A DNA stretch of 61,547 bases from Anaerolineaceae bacterium (GTDB lineage: Bacteria > Chloroflexota > Anaerolineae > Anaerolineales > Villigracilaceae). A model generated the notes under the pieces. It saw only the letters and a list, made by a program, of their open reading frames with translations, was not told the origin of the DNA and made no database searches. The stretch spans positions 1-61,547 of the forward strand of contig VFKN01000120.1 in assembly GCA_009885525.1 (NCBI GenBank), read 5' to 3'. Made by a program: the position numbers and the translations under genes. Of this stretch, positions 52,228-60,129 are shown in pieces; position 1 is the stretch's first letter, and each line of letters opens with the position of its first letter.

Positions 52228-53712
52228 TTATGCCGCTAAAGATTTGGGGGAATAAAATCCCGCGCGTCTGAAGCAATATCGGATAAGCAGTGAAAGCGCG
52301 AGCATAATCGCCCAATCAACTAGGACAATGCTGCGGAAGAAACCGTCCAGCCAGCCGAGGGAATATCCGCTATAAAGGATGCCTGTGACGAAAACAGAAC
52401 CAGCGGTCACAGAAATTAATATGGGACGAATGAATTGCATAAAAGACCCGTAAAGAATCGACGGATTGAACGCATTGAAGACCACGGAGGAAGTTGTCCG
52501 CAGGATGAGGGCAGACCAGAACATCAGCAGGAGTATCGGGTAATGCAGATCAAATTCGCGGCGGGTATCAAACTTGAAGCGGAAGGATAAATAAACGGAA
52601 GCGGACAGAATCGCGAGATCGAGTAAAAGAAGCGGGAAGCTAATATGTCCCATTATATTTTTTAGCGCTTTACGAATCGGAATATCAATATAAAAATATG
52701 CGGCGAATCCGATCACGATCATTAAAGGGAGATAGGTGTATTCAAAAAGATTCTGGGCATTCAGGTTTTCCAGCGCGCGTTGATATATCCACTTGACGGG
52801 GATGTGCAGGATGTATACAGCGTAAGAGATTTCACCAAGCGTAATCAAGATTGGGTATTTGAAAAAATTGGAGAGGCGGGTTTTATCCAGCGCGAGCGTA
52901 ATAATCACCAAGGTCATAAAGGGAGCGAGCAGACCAGACATCAACTGATCGCCATTTTGAATTTGAGAGATTTGCGTGCTCGCCACAACATATACTGAAG
53001 CAAGCAGGATGCCGCTCGCAAGGAACAATACATTAACACGCGGATTTATCTGCTGGTCTCGTCCTTCACGTAAAAACCAAATCCCCGCCGCTACGCCCAA
53101 CAGAAAAGAACTCAAATGAAAAAGCGGAAAGAAAACCAGAAGGTTATATTGCTCCGGCATGTAAAGCACCCAAAGCACAGTATGAACCGTCTGACTGAGC
53201 GCCCAAAAAATGAGCGAAGTCCAGATCAATTTTTTCGTGGATTGCCGAGATGCCCACAACGCGACCAGCGGAAACACCGCGTAAAAGAAAAACTCTACTG
53301 TGATAGACCAAGACGGAAAGTTAAAAGATTGAGCGTAATCGGGAATCCAGGCTTGTACAACAAAAACATTTGCAAGCGTTTTAAACGGCTTGATGCGGGC
53401 AATCGAATCAATGTAGTAATAACAGACCAGTAAAAATGAAATAAGATAGAGTGGATATAAGCGCACAAAGCGTGCTTTCCAATAAATTTCGAATGACATT
53501 TTTTCGTCAGGACGGTAATGCGCCAGAGACATAACAAACCCCGAAAGCACATACAAATAGGTCACACTGGTCGTAGCTGAAACCAGCAGAGCAGAGAACG
53601 GATAAACGCTGACTGCCTGAAGATATATTCCGCCGCCGCCGTGGAAGAACAATACAATGATGATCGCAATGAAGCGCGTAACAGTTAATTGATCGATTCG
53701 TTTTGTAGGCAT
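52228..53712 (-). CDS. Acyltransferase family 3 membrane protein (OafA/YrhL-like)
   Basis: 494 residues, about ten to eleven hydrophobic segments. The N-terminal RIDQLTVTRFIAIIIVLFFHGGGG has the R/H motif of the acyltransferase-3 family (His at about 24), and FVRLYPLYLISFLL is the second conserved block. These enzymes O-acetylate or acylate exported sugars or peptidoglycan, taking acyl groups from the cytoplasm. The gene is long for the family, with about 120 extra C-terminal residues of membrane segments and no fused SGNH domain. Confidence 0.88.
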   Translation of the reverse strand: MPTKRIDQLTVTRFIAIIIVLFFHGGGGIYLQAVSVYPFSALLVSATTSVTYLYVLSGFVMSLAHYRPDEKMSFEIYWKARFVRLYPLYLISFLLVCYYYIDSIARIKPFKTLANVFVVQAWIPDYAQSFNFPSWSITVEFFFYAVFPLVALWASRQSTKKLIWTSLIFWALSQTVHTVLWVLYMPEQYNLLVFFPLFHLSSFLLGVAAGIWFLREGRDQQINPRVNVLFLASGILLASVYVVASTQISQIQNGDQLMSGLLAPFMTLVIITLALDKTRLSNFFKYPILITLGEISYAVYILHIPVKWIYQRALENLNAQNLFEYTYLPLMIVIGFAAYFYIDIPIRKALKNIMGHISFPLLLLDLAILSASVYLSFRFKFDTRREFDLHYPILLLMFWSALILRTTSSVVFNAFNPSILYGSFMQFIRPILISVTAGSVFVTGILYSGYSLGWLDGFFRSIVLVDWAIMLALSLLIRYCFRRAGFYSPKSLAA

Positions 53713-53751
53713 ATCCCGTTATTCTACTAGAAAAAAGTACCTGCTCACCGA

Positions 53752-53846
53752 TGTCATTACGAGGGCGCTTTTGTTCCTTGCCCAAAGTAATCCCCATGCC
53801 GGGTTGGAGATTGCTTCGTCGCTGGGGAACGCTCCTCGCAATGACA
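53752..53846. repeat. Dispersed hairpin repeat, third copy
   Basis: GTCATTACGAGGGCG at the left end and GCTCCTCGCAATGAC at the right, with GAGATTGCTTCGTCGCTGGGGAACG inside. It matches 44558-44680 and 16017-16065. It lies between two minus-strand genes. Confidence 0.82.
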
Positions 53847-53869
53847 CATGTGAGTAATTACAAAAAAGA

Positions 53870-53892
53870 AGGTCACGCGTTTAGCGTGACCT
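53870..53892 (-). terminator. Terminator of the focA operon
   Basis: AGGTCACGC, loop GTTTA, GCGTGACCT; on the minus strand it is followed by a T-rich run. It lies 28 bp after the stop of the RAM-domain gene. Confidence 0.75.
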
Positions 53893-53919
53893 GAAAAAAC
53901 CGGGGACTGGCGTTTTATT

Positions 53920-54150
53920 TTACACATCCACCGCAATGCAAGTGAGGGTTTGCTCCACACCGGGAACGGGCTGAATTTCCGAAGCGGTGATCGCGCCAAG
54001 TTGGGCGATATCCGTAGTCTCAACCACCGCGACTGCATCATACGGTCCGAAGGTCATATGGGCTTCAACGACTCCATTCAGTTTGCGGAGCTGTTGGACG
54101 ACCTCTTTCACTTCCCCTGTGCGGATCTTAATCATGATGTATGCTTTCAT
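53920..54150 (-). CDS. Stand-alone Lrp/AsnC ligand-binding (RAM) domain protein
   Basis: 76 residues. A single alpha/beta RAM domain: AYIMIKIRTGEVKEVVQQL, then GPYDAVAVVETTD and a closing VEQTLTCIAV. No helix-turn-helix is present, so it cannot bind DNA by itself in the Lrp way. Such SMM/RAM proteins bind amino acids and form oligomers. It is 16 bp downstream of focA, so it probably senses a metabolite for the channel or for an Lrp-type regulator elsewhere. Confidence 0.9.
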   Translation of the reverse strand: MKAYIMIKIRTGEVKEVVQQLRKLNGVVEAHMTFGPYDAVAVVETTDIAQLGAITASEIQPVPGVEQTLTCIAVDV

Positions 54151-54166
54151 AACATTCTCCTTTTAA

Positions 54167-55054
54167 TTATGCTTTCTTTTCACGAAGAAATACGACCCAA
54201 TAAATGGCGGCAACCAGAACAGCACCGCCAATGATATTCCCAATAGTAACAGGAATCAGATTGTTTATGAAGAACCTATTCCAGGTGAGCAGTTCAAGTT
54301 TTGGAACCTTATCACCAACTTTTGCGATGAATTCCGGGTCAAACCCTTTGATCAACAGCGCGTAAGGGATGAAATACATATTCGCGATGCTGTGCTCAAA
54401 TCCTGCGGCAACAAAGGCGGTGATCGGGAAGATAATACACGCGATCTTATCGATGGTGGTGCGCGCGCTGTATGTCATCCAAACCGCGAGACAGACCAGC
54501 GCGTTGCACAAAATTCCAAGAGCAATTGCTTGCACAAAACCGAGATCGCATTTGGCGACAGCGGTCTTTAGCGCCGCGATGCCAACGGCATCCGAGCCGA
54601 ATGTATATTGTTTTGAGAAGAACATCAGCGCGGCAGTTGCGAGCGACGCAATGAAGTTACCCGCGTAAACAATTGTCCAGTTTCGCAAAAGTGCGCGTCC
54701 AGTGACCTTGCCGCTCGCCCACGCCATCACGATCAGATTGTTGCCGGTGAATAATTCCGCGCCGCCAACAACGACGAGGATGAGACCGAGGGAGAAGACC
54801 AGTCCGGTCAACAGGCGCGTAACGCCATACGGCAAACCAGTGGAGTACGCCGCCGTACCATCCGCAGCAGTCACCGACATTCCGCCCGCCGCAACGGTAG
54901 TGGCAAAGATCGCGCCCAATGAAATAAACGCGCCTGCAAGGATCGCCAGCATAAACATGGTGAATGCCGGCATCTCCGCTTTACGAACACCAAGATATTC
55001 GGCACGCGTTGCCATCTCTGCGGGCAAAAGAGCATCAATTCGTATTTCACTCAT
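54167..55054 (-). CDS. focA: Formate/nitrite transporter family channel (FocA/NirC)
   Basis: 295 residues from ATG 55054, which has AGAGG at a proper distance; ATG 55060 is too close to it. Six membrane segments and the family blocks NTxVACL-like NALVCLAVWMTYSA (about 185) and GFEHSIANMYFIP (about 220), with the conserved pore His. Members form pentameric pores for formate, nitrite or hydrosulfide; the exact anion cannot be decided. It is co-transcribed with the RAM-domain gene. The promoter has a CRP/FNR-type palindrome. Confidence 0.92.
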   Translation of the reverse strand: MSEIRIDALLPAEMATRAEYLGVRKAEMPAFTMFMLAILAGAFISLGAIFATTVAAGGMSVTAADGTAAYSTGLPYGVTRLLTGLVFSLGLILVVVGGAELFTGNNLIVMAWASGKVTGRALLRNWTIVYAGNFIASLATAALMFFSKQYTFGSDAVGIAALKTAVAKCDLGFVQAIALGILCNALVCLAVWMTYSARTTIDKIACIIFPITAFVAAGFEHSIANMYFIPYALLIKGFDPEFIAKVGDKVPKLELLTWNRFFINNLIPVTIGNIIGGAVLVAAIYWVVFLREKKA

Positions 55055-55079
55055 AAGCATATCCTCTTTTAGATATATT

Positions 55080-55130
55080 TGTGATTTTTTTCACAACAAG
55101 AGTATATCAGAAAGTTATGATTTTTGGCAA
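55080..55130 (-). promoter_or_regulatory. focA promoter with TGTGA-N6-TCACA operator
   Basis: On the minus strand TTGCCA (55130-55125), 18 bases, TATACT (55106-55101), then 5 bases and the perfect palindrome TGTGA-N6-TCACA (55095-55080). The operator covers the expected start site, so a CRP/FNR-family protein would block rather than activate. It lies 26 bases before the focA ATG. Confidence 0.65.
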
Positions 55131-55166
55131 ACGTTATGTAACAAAAAACGGGTGATTAAATGCCGC

Positions 55167-56129
55167 TTAAAGCGGAACTTGTTTTTTGCTTGCCAGCCAC
55201 GAACCGATACCCGCGCCAAGCAAGGCAATCAAAACGATAGCGCCCACCACTATTCCCCCGCCCCATGTTGACGCGGGCGAAACCGGCGGCGGTGTTGCAG
55301 TGGCGGTGATCGTCGGCGTAACGAGCTGCGTGGCTGTGGAAGTAGGAATACCGAATGTGGCAGTAAAAGTAATTCCAGGCACAGGTGTGATCGTTGTCCC
55401 CGCTTTAGGTTTATAGATCAAAATTTTTTGACCCTCAAAGATATCGTCCGTTGTTAAGCGATTCAAATGTTTAATATCATCAACGGCGATGTTGTAAGCC
55501 ATTGCAATACTCCACAGGGCTTCCTTTGGCTGCACAATGTGATAGATCGAGCCGTCTTCCAATGCCGTGCTGGTGACTACTGCGCCCAGAGCCAAGGTCG
55601 GCGTGGGCGTGACCGCCGATGTTAATTCGACTTTGTTTAACGCGCTGCCGGCATCCAAAACATAATAAGTCACGCCATTGGCAACCGCTACGCCCGCGCC
55701 AACATCTTTCAGGTCAGGAGAAAGCATCACAGCAAGACTCAGGCTATCTTCCTTCCATTTTTTAACTGCATCCGCCGGAGATAACCCTGCGCCTGAATCA
55801 ATATTTTCAAAGAAAAGTCCGCCCTGCGAAAGATCACCCGCCACGGAATATCCCGCCTTGACGGCGCGTTGATATGGGCGCAAGCCAGCCGCATCAAAAT
55901 GAGATGCGACTCCCGTCTTTGCCATGTGATCGGCTTGCGCCTGCGCGACGATCATCAACGTGGAGTTGACCTGATACTGCGGCAATTTATTTTCCGAGCG
56001 CAAGGCGTTCACCGCGGTGATCAGATCAACCGCGGGATCGGAATTTTCGGGCTGCGCGAATATTGGTTTAAACAGGAGCAGACTCAGCGTTAAGGAAAGC
56101 AGCGCGGAGAGCAGGAAGCGATTCGTCAT
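55167..56129 (-). CDS. Secreted CAP-domain protein with LysM and C-terminal anchor
   Basis: 320 residues. Signal peptide (about 1-25, ending IFAQ), CAP/SCP domain (about 33-165: LRSENKLPQYQVNSTLMIVAQAQADHM, SHFDAAGLRPYQRA), a LysM repeat (about 195-243: YHIVQPKEALWSIAMAYNI, LNRLTTDDIFEGQ), a Thr/Pro stalk and a C-terminal membrane helix (about 293-313) with a Lys tail. LysM implies binding to peptidoglycan or another GlcNAc polymer. Bacterial CAP proteins are extracellular, function mostly unknown. It lies 1 base after the small membrane protein gene. Confidence 0.9.
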   Translation of the reverse strand: MTNRFLLSALLSLTLSLLLFKPIFAQPENSDPAVDLITAVNALRSENKLPQYQVNSTLMIVAQAQADHMAKTGVASHFDAAGLRPYQRAVKAGYSVAGDLSQGGLFFENIDSGAGLSPADAVKKWKEDSLSLAVMLSPDLKDVGAGVAVANGVTYYVLDAGSALNKVELTSAVTPTPTLALGAVVTSTALEDGSIYHIVQPKEALWSIAMAYNIAVDDIKHLNRLTTDDIFEGQKILIYKPKAGTTITPVPGITFTATFGIPTSTATQLVTPTITATATPPPVSPASTWGGGIVVGAIVLIALLGAGIGSWLASKKQVPL

Positions 56130-56130
56130 C

Positions 56131-56463
56131 TTATTTTTTTCGCGCGGCGCGGCGCAGGTTATCTTCGATATCCATCAAGATCAGTAGGAATTTTCCGATC
56201 GCTTGAATGCTGACAAAATACAGCAAGCCAGGCAGCGCAGGCAGGATCATCCACATCATCTGCGTGGCGACATCCGTAAAACCGGAAGGGGGAATCAAGC
56301 CGCGATATTTCTGAAGAAAGTAAACAAAAATCCCCAGCAGCGTTTGAAGCATATAAAAAGCCAAAGCTGCCCACGCAAAGAGATTCGCGATACGCTCGAG
56401 GCGCAAAACGGAATCGCGGTCAAAGTAAGTGCCTGCAAAATTAATTTTTTCGTTTTCGTCCAT
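56131..56463 (-). CDS. Small membrane protein
   Basis: 110 residues with two hydrophobic segments (about 28-52 and 65-92) and a basic C terminus (RRAARKK). No family recognised. It is directly upstream of the CAP-LysM gene (1-base gap), so it is translated from the same message. Its upstream region is interrupted by the MITE at 56487-56608. Confidence 0.7.
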   Translation of the reverse strand: MDENEKINFAGTYFDRDSVLRLERIANLFAWAALAFYMLQTLLGIFVYFLQKYRGLIPPSGFTDVATQMMWMILPALPGLLYFVSIQAIGKFLLILMDIEDNLRRAARKK

Positions 56464-56486
56464 GGGTTCCTCCGCGCTGAATTATA

Positions 56487-56608
56487 GTGTGTACGCAAAG
56501 GTTGTCATTAACCTATGCTCCAGCCGCCGTCCTCGGCGGCGTTTTGCGAGGAAACCCTGCGCCGAGGACAGCGCAGGGAGCAAACAGCCTGACATGTTTT
56601 GCGCACAC
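56487..56608. mobile_element. MITE-like element, copy B (122 bp) with 8-bp target duplication
   Basis: Reverse-complement copy of 36978-37100. Ends GTGTGTACGC and GCGCACAC; same two GC-rich inner hairpins. The direct repeat GAATTATA flanks it exactly (56479-56486 and 56609-56616). Two unrelated 8-bp duplications at the two copies show real transposition rather than chance similarity. The mismatches between copies are few, so movement is fairly recent. Confidence 0.93.
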
Positions 56609-56630
56609 GAATTATACATGAGCAAACGTT

Positions 56631-56639
56631 TGTTATAAT
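56631..56639 (+). promoter_or_regulatory. Extended -10 promoter of glnS
   Basis: TGTTATAAT: TATAAT (56634-56639) with a TG one base before it, an extended -10 element that needs little -35 help. It lies 15 bases after the MITE copy's target duplication. The start would be near 56646, three bases before the structured leader. Confidence 0.6.
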
Positions 56640-56648
56640 GGATAAAAA

Positions 56649-56706
56649 TTTGGAGTCAGGCAGCTGGCTGCCTAAACTGTCCATCAGCAAGCTGATGGAC
56701 TCCAAA
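56649..56706 (+). promoter_or_regulatory. Three-way-junction structure in the glnS leader
   Basis: Outer stem TTTGGAG (56649-56655) with CTCCAAA (56700-56706). Inner stem 1 AGGCAG-CTGG-CTGCCT (56658-56673). Inner stem 2 TCCATCAG-CAAG-CTGATGGA (56680-56699). All pairs are perfect. It lies between the extended -10 box and the glnS ATG, so it forms the 5' end of the mRNA. It could be a regulatory leader or a REP-like repeat. Confidence 0.7.
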
Positions 56707-56729
56707 AATAGAAAACACAAGGCGAACCC

Positions 56730-58403
56730 ATGGACCCCGAAGAAAGTAAACCAACCGATTTTATCCGCGAAGCCGTTGCGGAAGATTTAAAGAATGGACG
56801 CTTCAAAAGCGTTCGCACGCGTCTACCACCCGAACCGAATGGATATTTACACATCGGGCACGTGAAGGCATTTATGATCGATTATCTCATCGCGAAGGAA
56901 AACGGCGGCGAGTTGATTCTGCGCTTCGATGATACCAATCCCGCGAAGGAAGAAACCGAATTCGTGGAAGCCATCGAAGAAGATGCGCGCTGGCTGGGCA
57001 TTGAATGGGTCAAGGTTACTTACGCATCGGATTATTTTGATGAATTGTATGAGTGGGCAAAGAAACTGGTCTTGATGGGCAAGGCTTACGTGGACGATCA
57101 GACTCTCGAAGAAGTCCGAGCCAATCGCGGCACGTTGACTGAACCCGGAAAAAATTCTCCATTCCGCGACCGTGATGTGGAAGAGAATATGGATTTGCTG
57201 GAACGAATGAAGAACGGCGAGTTCCCCGACGGCTCGCGTATTTTGCGCGCGAAGATCGACATGGCGCATCCAAATATCAATATGCGCGATCCTGCCATGT
57301 ATCGCATCATTCACAATCCGCCGCATCACCGCACGGGCAGCAAATGGAATATTTATCCCATGTACGATTGGGCGCATGGACAAAACGACTCGATGGAAGG
57401 TATCACCCACTCGCTGTGTTCATTGGAATACGAAGATCATCGCCCGTTGTACGAATGGTTCCCTGAGCAACTCGGTGTATTCAAACCGCGTCAGATTGAA
57501 TTTGCGCGTTTGAATCTGACCTATACGGTGATGAGCAAACGCAAGTTGAGAAAACTGGTCGAAGAGAATCATGTCAACGGCTGGGACGATCCGCGCATGC
57601 CGACTCTGCGCGCCATGCGTCGCCGCGGATATACCGCCGAAGCAGTTCTGGAATTCATCCGCAAAGTTGGCGTGGCGAAAAATTACAGCATCAGCGAGAT
57701 GGCGCTGCTGGAAGCCTGCGTGCGTGAAGACCTCAACAAAAAATCACTGCGCCGTATGGCAGTGCTAAGACCTATAAAGGTTGTGATCGATAATTATCCC
57801 GATGACCTCGTGGAAGAAATGGACGCGGTCAACAACCCGGAAGATGCGAACGCCGGCACGCGCAAAGTTCCGTTCTCCAAAGTGATCTATATCGAACAGG
57901 ATGATTTCCGCGAAACGCCGCCGCCAAAATATTACCGGCTCTTCCCAGGCAACGAAGTGCGCTTGCGCTATGCGTATTTCATCAAATGCACGCATGTCGT
58001 CAAAGATGATAAGGGCGAAGTAATCGAAGTCCACGCGACGTATGACCCGACCACGCGCGGCGGAGATTCAGCCGACGGGCGTAAAGTTAAATCCACGATC
58101 CATTGGGTTTCGGCGCAGCACGCGAAAGAAGTCGAAGTCCGCATGTACGACCGCCTCTTCACCAAAGAAGATCCCGAGGAAGGCGACGATGGATTCTTGA
58201 TGTGCTTGAATCCCCATTCGCTGGAAATCCTCAAGGGCTTTGTCGAGCCTTCACTGGCGGCTGTAAACACTGGTGAAAGATTCCAGTTTGAGAGATTGGG
58301 GTATTTCTGCGTCGACTCTGACTCCACGCCTGAGAAGCCCGTGTTCAATCTGACTGTGAATTTGAAAGATGCGTGGGCGAAGGTGGAGAAAAAAGGAAAG
58401 TAA
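56730..58403 (+). CDS. glnS: Glutaminyl-tRNA synthetase
   Basis: 557 residues, the family length. Class I motifs: HIGH in [12 protein letters not shown] (about 33-44) and KMSKS-type VMSKRKL (about 268-274). The [15 protein letters not shown] block and the two C-terminal anticodon-binding beta-barrels are typical of GlnRS rather than GluRS. It charges tRNA-Gln directly. The gene is monocistronic or first of its unit, with a structured leader and a MITE just upstream. Confidence 0.96.
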   Translation: MDPEESKPTDFIREAVAEDLKNGRFKSVRTRLPPEPNGYLHIGHVKAFMIDYLIAKENGGELILRFDDTNPAKEETEFVEAIEEDARWLGIEWVKVTYASDYFDELYEWAKKLVLMGKAYVDDQTLEEVRANRGTLTEPGKNSPFRDRDVEENMDLLERMKNGEFPDGSRILRAKIDMAHPNINMRDPAMYRIIHNPPHHRTGSKWNIYPMYDWAHGQNDSMEGITHSLCSLEYEDHRPLYEWFPEQLGVFKPRQIEFARLNLTYTVMSKRKLRKLVEENHVNGWDDPRMPTLRAMRRRGYTAEAVLEFIRKVGVAKNYSISEMALLEACVREDLNKKSLRRMAVLRPIKVVIDNYPDDLVEEMDAVNNPEDANAGTRKVPFSKVIYIEQDDFRETPPPKYYRLFPGNEVRLRYAYFIKCTHVVKDDKGEVIEVHATYDPTTRGGDSADGRKVKSTIHWVSAQHAKEVEVRMYDRLFTKEDPEEGDDGFLMCLNPHSLEILKGFVEPSLAAVNTGERFQFERLGYFCVDSDSTPEKPVFNLTVNLKDAWAKVEKKGK

Positions 58404-58415
58404 GGCTAACATTAC

Positions 58416-58446
58416 TTGTAGGGGTGGAGCAATGCTCTGCCCCTAT
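58416..58446. repeat. Imperfect GTAGGGG...CCCCTA hairpin
   Basis: GTAGGGGTGGAGCA-ATGCTCTGCCCCTAT, a GC-rich hairpin of the same general type as 23884-23929. It lies 13 bases after glnS and may end its transcription. Confidence 0.6.
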
Positions 58447-58474
58447 GTCAATCACAAATGATAAAAGAGAATTC

Positions 58475-58864
58475 ATGGAAAAAAATAAAATTGGCTTTAC
58501 TTCAATAGATGTGTACATCGCAACTTTCCCTGAAGAAACGCAAAAAATACTGGAAAAATTACGCGCAACCATAAAAGCCGCCGCTCCCGACGCGGAAGAA
58601 AAAATTAGTTATCAAATGCCCACGTTCGCTCTGAACGGTAATTTAGTCCATTTTGCTGCTTTTAAAAATCATATTGGACTTTATCCAACGCCCAGCGGGA
58701 CCGAGGCTTTTAAGCGCGAATTATCAATTTATCAAGGCACAAAAGGTTCTATAAAATTCCCGATAGACAAACCATTGCCGTTGAAATTGATAAGTAAAAT
58801 TGTCAAATTTAGAGTCGCTGAGAATATAAAAAAGGCGAGGATAAAGTCGGGTAAACTCAAATAG
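58475..58864 (+). CDS. DUF1801/YdhG-type protein
   Basis: 129 residues from ATG 58475 (AGAGA 6 bases upstream); the open frame upstream runs into glnS. Blocks: IDVYIATFPEETQKILEKLRATIK, EKISYQMPTF, HIGLYPTPSG (about 80-89) and the closing K-I-V-KFRVAENIKKAR. The DUF1801 fold is small and alpha/beta; its function is not established. It follows glnS by about 70 bases. Confidence 0.88.
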   Translation: MEKNKIGFTSIDVYIATFPEETQKILEKLRATIKAAAPDAEEKISYQMPTFALNGNLVHFAAFKNHIGLYPTPSGTEAFKRELSIYQGTKGSIKFPIDKPLPLKLISKIVKFRVAENIKKARIKSGKLK

Positions 58865-59018
58865 ATTTTCACCGCTAAGCAACGGTTCTCAAGGATTGGC
58901 CAAATTGATTTCAAAACGGTTCTGGAAAATTGACAGGTTTTTTCAGAGTCGTTTTTTTATTTCCTTTTAGAAAAAAATACTCCGCTGCTCGACCTATTGC
59001 GTACTCAAAGGAGATGTG

Positions 59019-60050
59019 ATGAACGGTCAACCCAATATTTTGGTCTTAATTATTATGTCTCTGGGGATATTGAATATTGGCTTATGCGGCGGGTTGGGAC
59101 TGCTGATGCCCGCTCAAACCGGATTGCCAAAGAGCACAGCAACTGACATGACGATTATTTCATCGGATGCAACCGCAACAACAAATTCCCACTCGCTGAA
59201 CAATACGTCCACTTTAACCGCAGTCCCTACTACTACCGCAATGCGTACTCACATTCCACCAATGATCCCTACGGCCTTCCCCAGTCTTACTCCTGCTCCT
59301 ACGATTACACCCACCTCCACACCGGAGTTATTGACAGATGATCTGGCCTTGTCTGAAAATAAAATAATTATAGGGTACTCTTTCATGGGGCGTCCTATGG
59401 AGGTTTATCAATTTGGCAATGGCGAAAATAAGCGCATGATTATCGCGGGAATACACGGGGGCAATGAATACAACACGATTGCCCTAGCGGAAGAATTGAT
59501 TAAATACGCAGCCGGTCACGCAGACCTTGTGCCTGCCGATACAACACTGTTTATATTACGCTCTTTAAATCCAGATGGAGAAGCGCGCGGGCGTGACATA
59601 TATTCGCGCGCCAATGAAAACGAAGTGGACTTAAATCGCAATTTCCCGGATTTATGGCAAGCGGATTGGGATCGGGATGGCTGTTGGAATGATCTGCATT
59701 TAAACGGCGGCAGTGACCCGGGATCGGAGCCGGAGACTCAGGCGCTGATGAGTTTTGTGCTGGACAATAATGTAAATGCGCTCATCAATTATCACAGCGC
59801 AGCATTGGGTATATTTCCCGGCGGTCAGCCGCCCGATTCTAATTCTCTAAGTCTAGCGGAAGCGGTTTCAAGCGTAAGCGATTATCCTTATCCGCCAATA
59901 GATACAGGCTGCATATTTAGCGGGCAATTGATCGATTGGGCGTCAACGAACGGCGTTGCCGCGGTGGATATCGAACTGACGAATCACATAGACACAGATT
60001 TCGAAGAAAATCTTAGGATTTTAAATATATTTCTTGCATGGCAGCCGTGA
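59019..60050 (+). CDS. Secreted or anchored M14-family zinc peptidase
   Basis: 343 residues from ATG 59019 (GGAG nearby; a start one codon earlier is also open). An N-terminal membrane segment (about 8-30) and a Thr/Pro/Ser-rich stalk (about 35-100) put the enzyme outside. The catalytic domain has GIHGGNEYNT (zinc His and Glu), DLNRNFP and the zinc His in NYHSA. The E in VDIELTNH is a likely catalytic Glu. Relatives cleave cell-wall peptides or C-terminal residues. A terminator hairpin follows. Confidence 0.87.
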   Translation: MNGQPNILVLIIMSLGILNIGLCGGLGLLMPAQTGLPKSTATDMTIISSDATATTNSHSLNNTSTLTAVPTTTAMRTHIPPMIPTAFPSLTPAPTITPTSTPELLTDDLALSENKIIIGYSFMGRPMEVYQFGNGENKRMIIAGIHGGNEYNTIALAEELIKYAAGHADLVPADTTLFILRSLNPDGEARGRDIYSRANENEVDLNRNFPDLWQADWDRDGCWNDLHLNGGSDPGSEPETQALMSFVLDNNVNALINYHSAALGIFPGGQPPDSNSLSLAEAVSSVSDYPYPPIDTGCIFSGQLIDWASTNGVAAVDIELTNHIDTDFEENLRILNIFLAWQP

Positions 60051-60074
60051 TTAAATCGTGGCCAGTTAAAACAA

Positions 60075-60107
60075 AAACCCGTTGACCTATATCAGATCAG
60101 CGGGTTT
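60075..60107. terminator. Terminator between convergent genes
   Basis: AAACCCGTTGA (60075-60085) pairs with TCAGCGGGTTT (60097-60107) with one G-T wobble. A-tract left and T-tract right make it usable in both directions. Confidence 0.8.
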
Positions 60108-60129
60108 CCTTCTAATTATTTATGTCACT

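Noticed and set aside
53757..54041. 94-residue frame with an MCHCEERSPATKQ segment
   Set aside because: It is the translated dispersed repeat plus the shadow of the RAM gene, not a protein gene.
56640..56730. T-box riboswitch upstream of glnS
   Set aside because: The leader is too short, and neither the T-box core sequence nor an antiterminator/terminator pair is visible.
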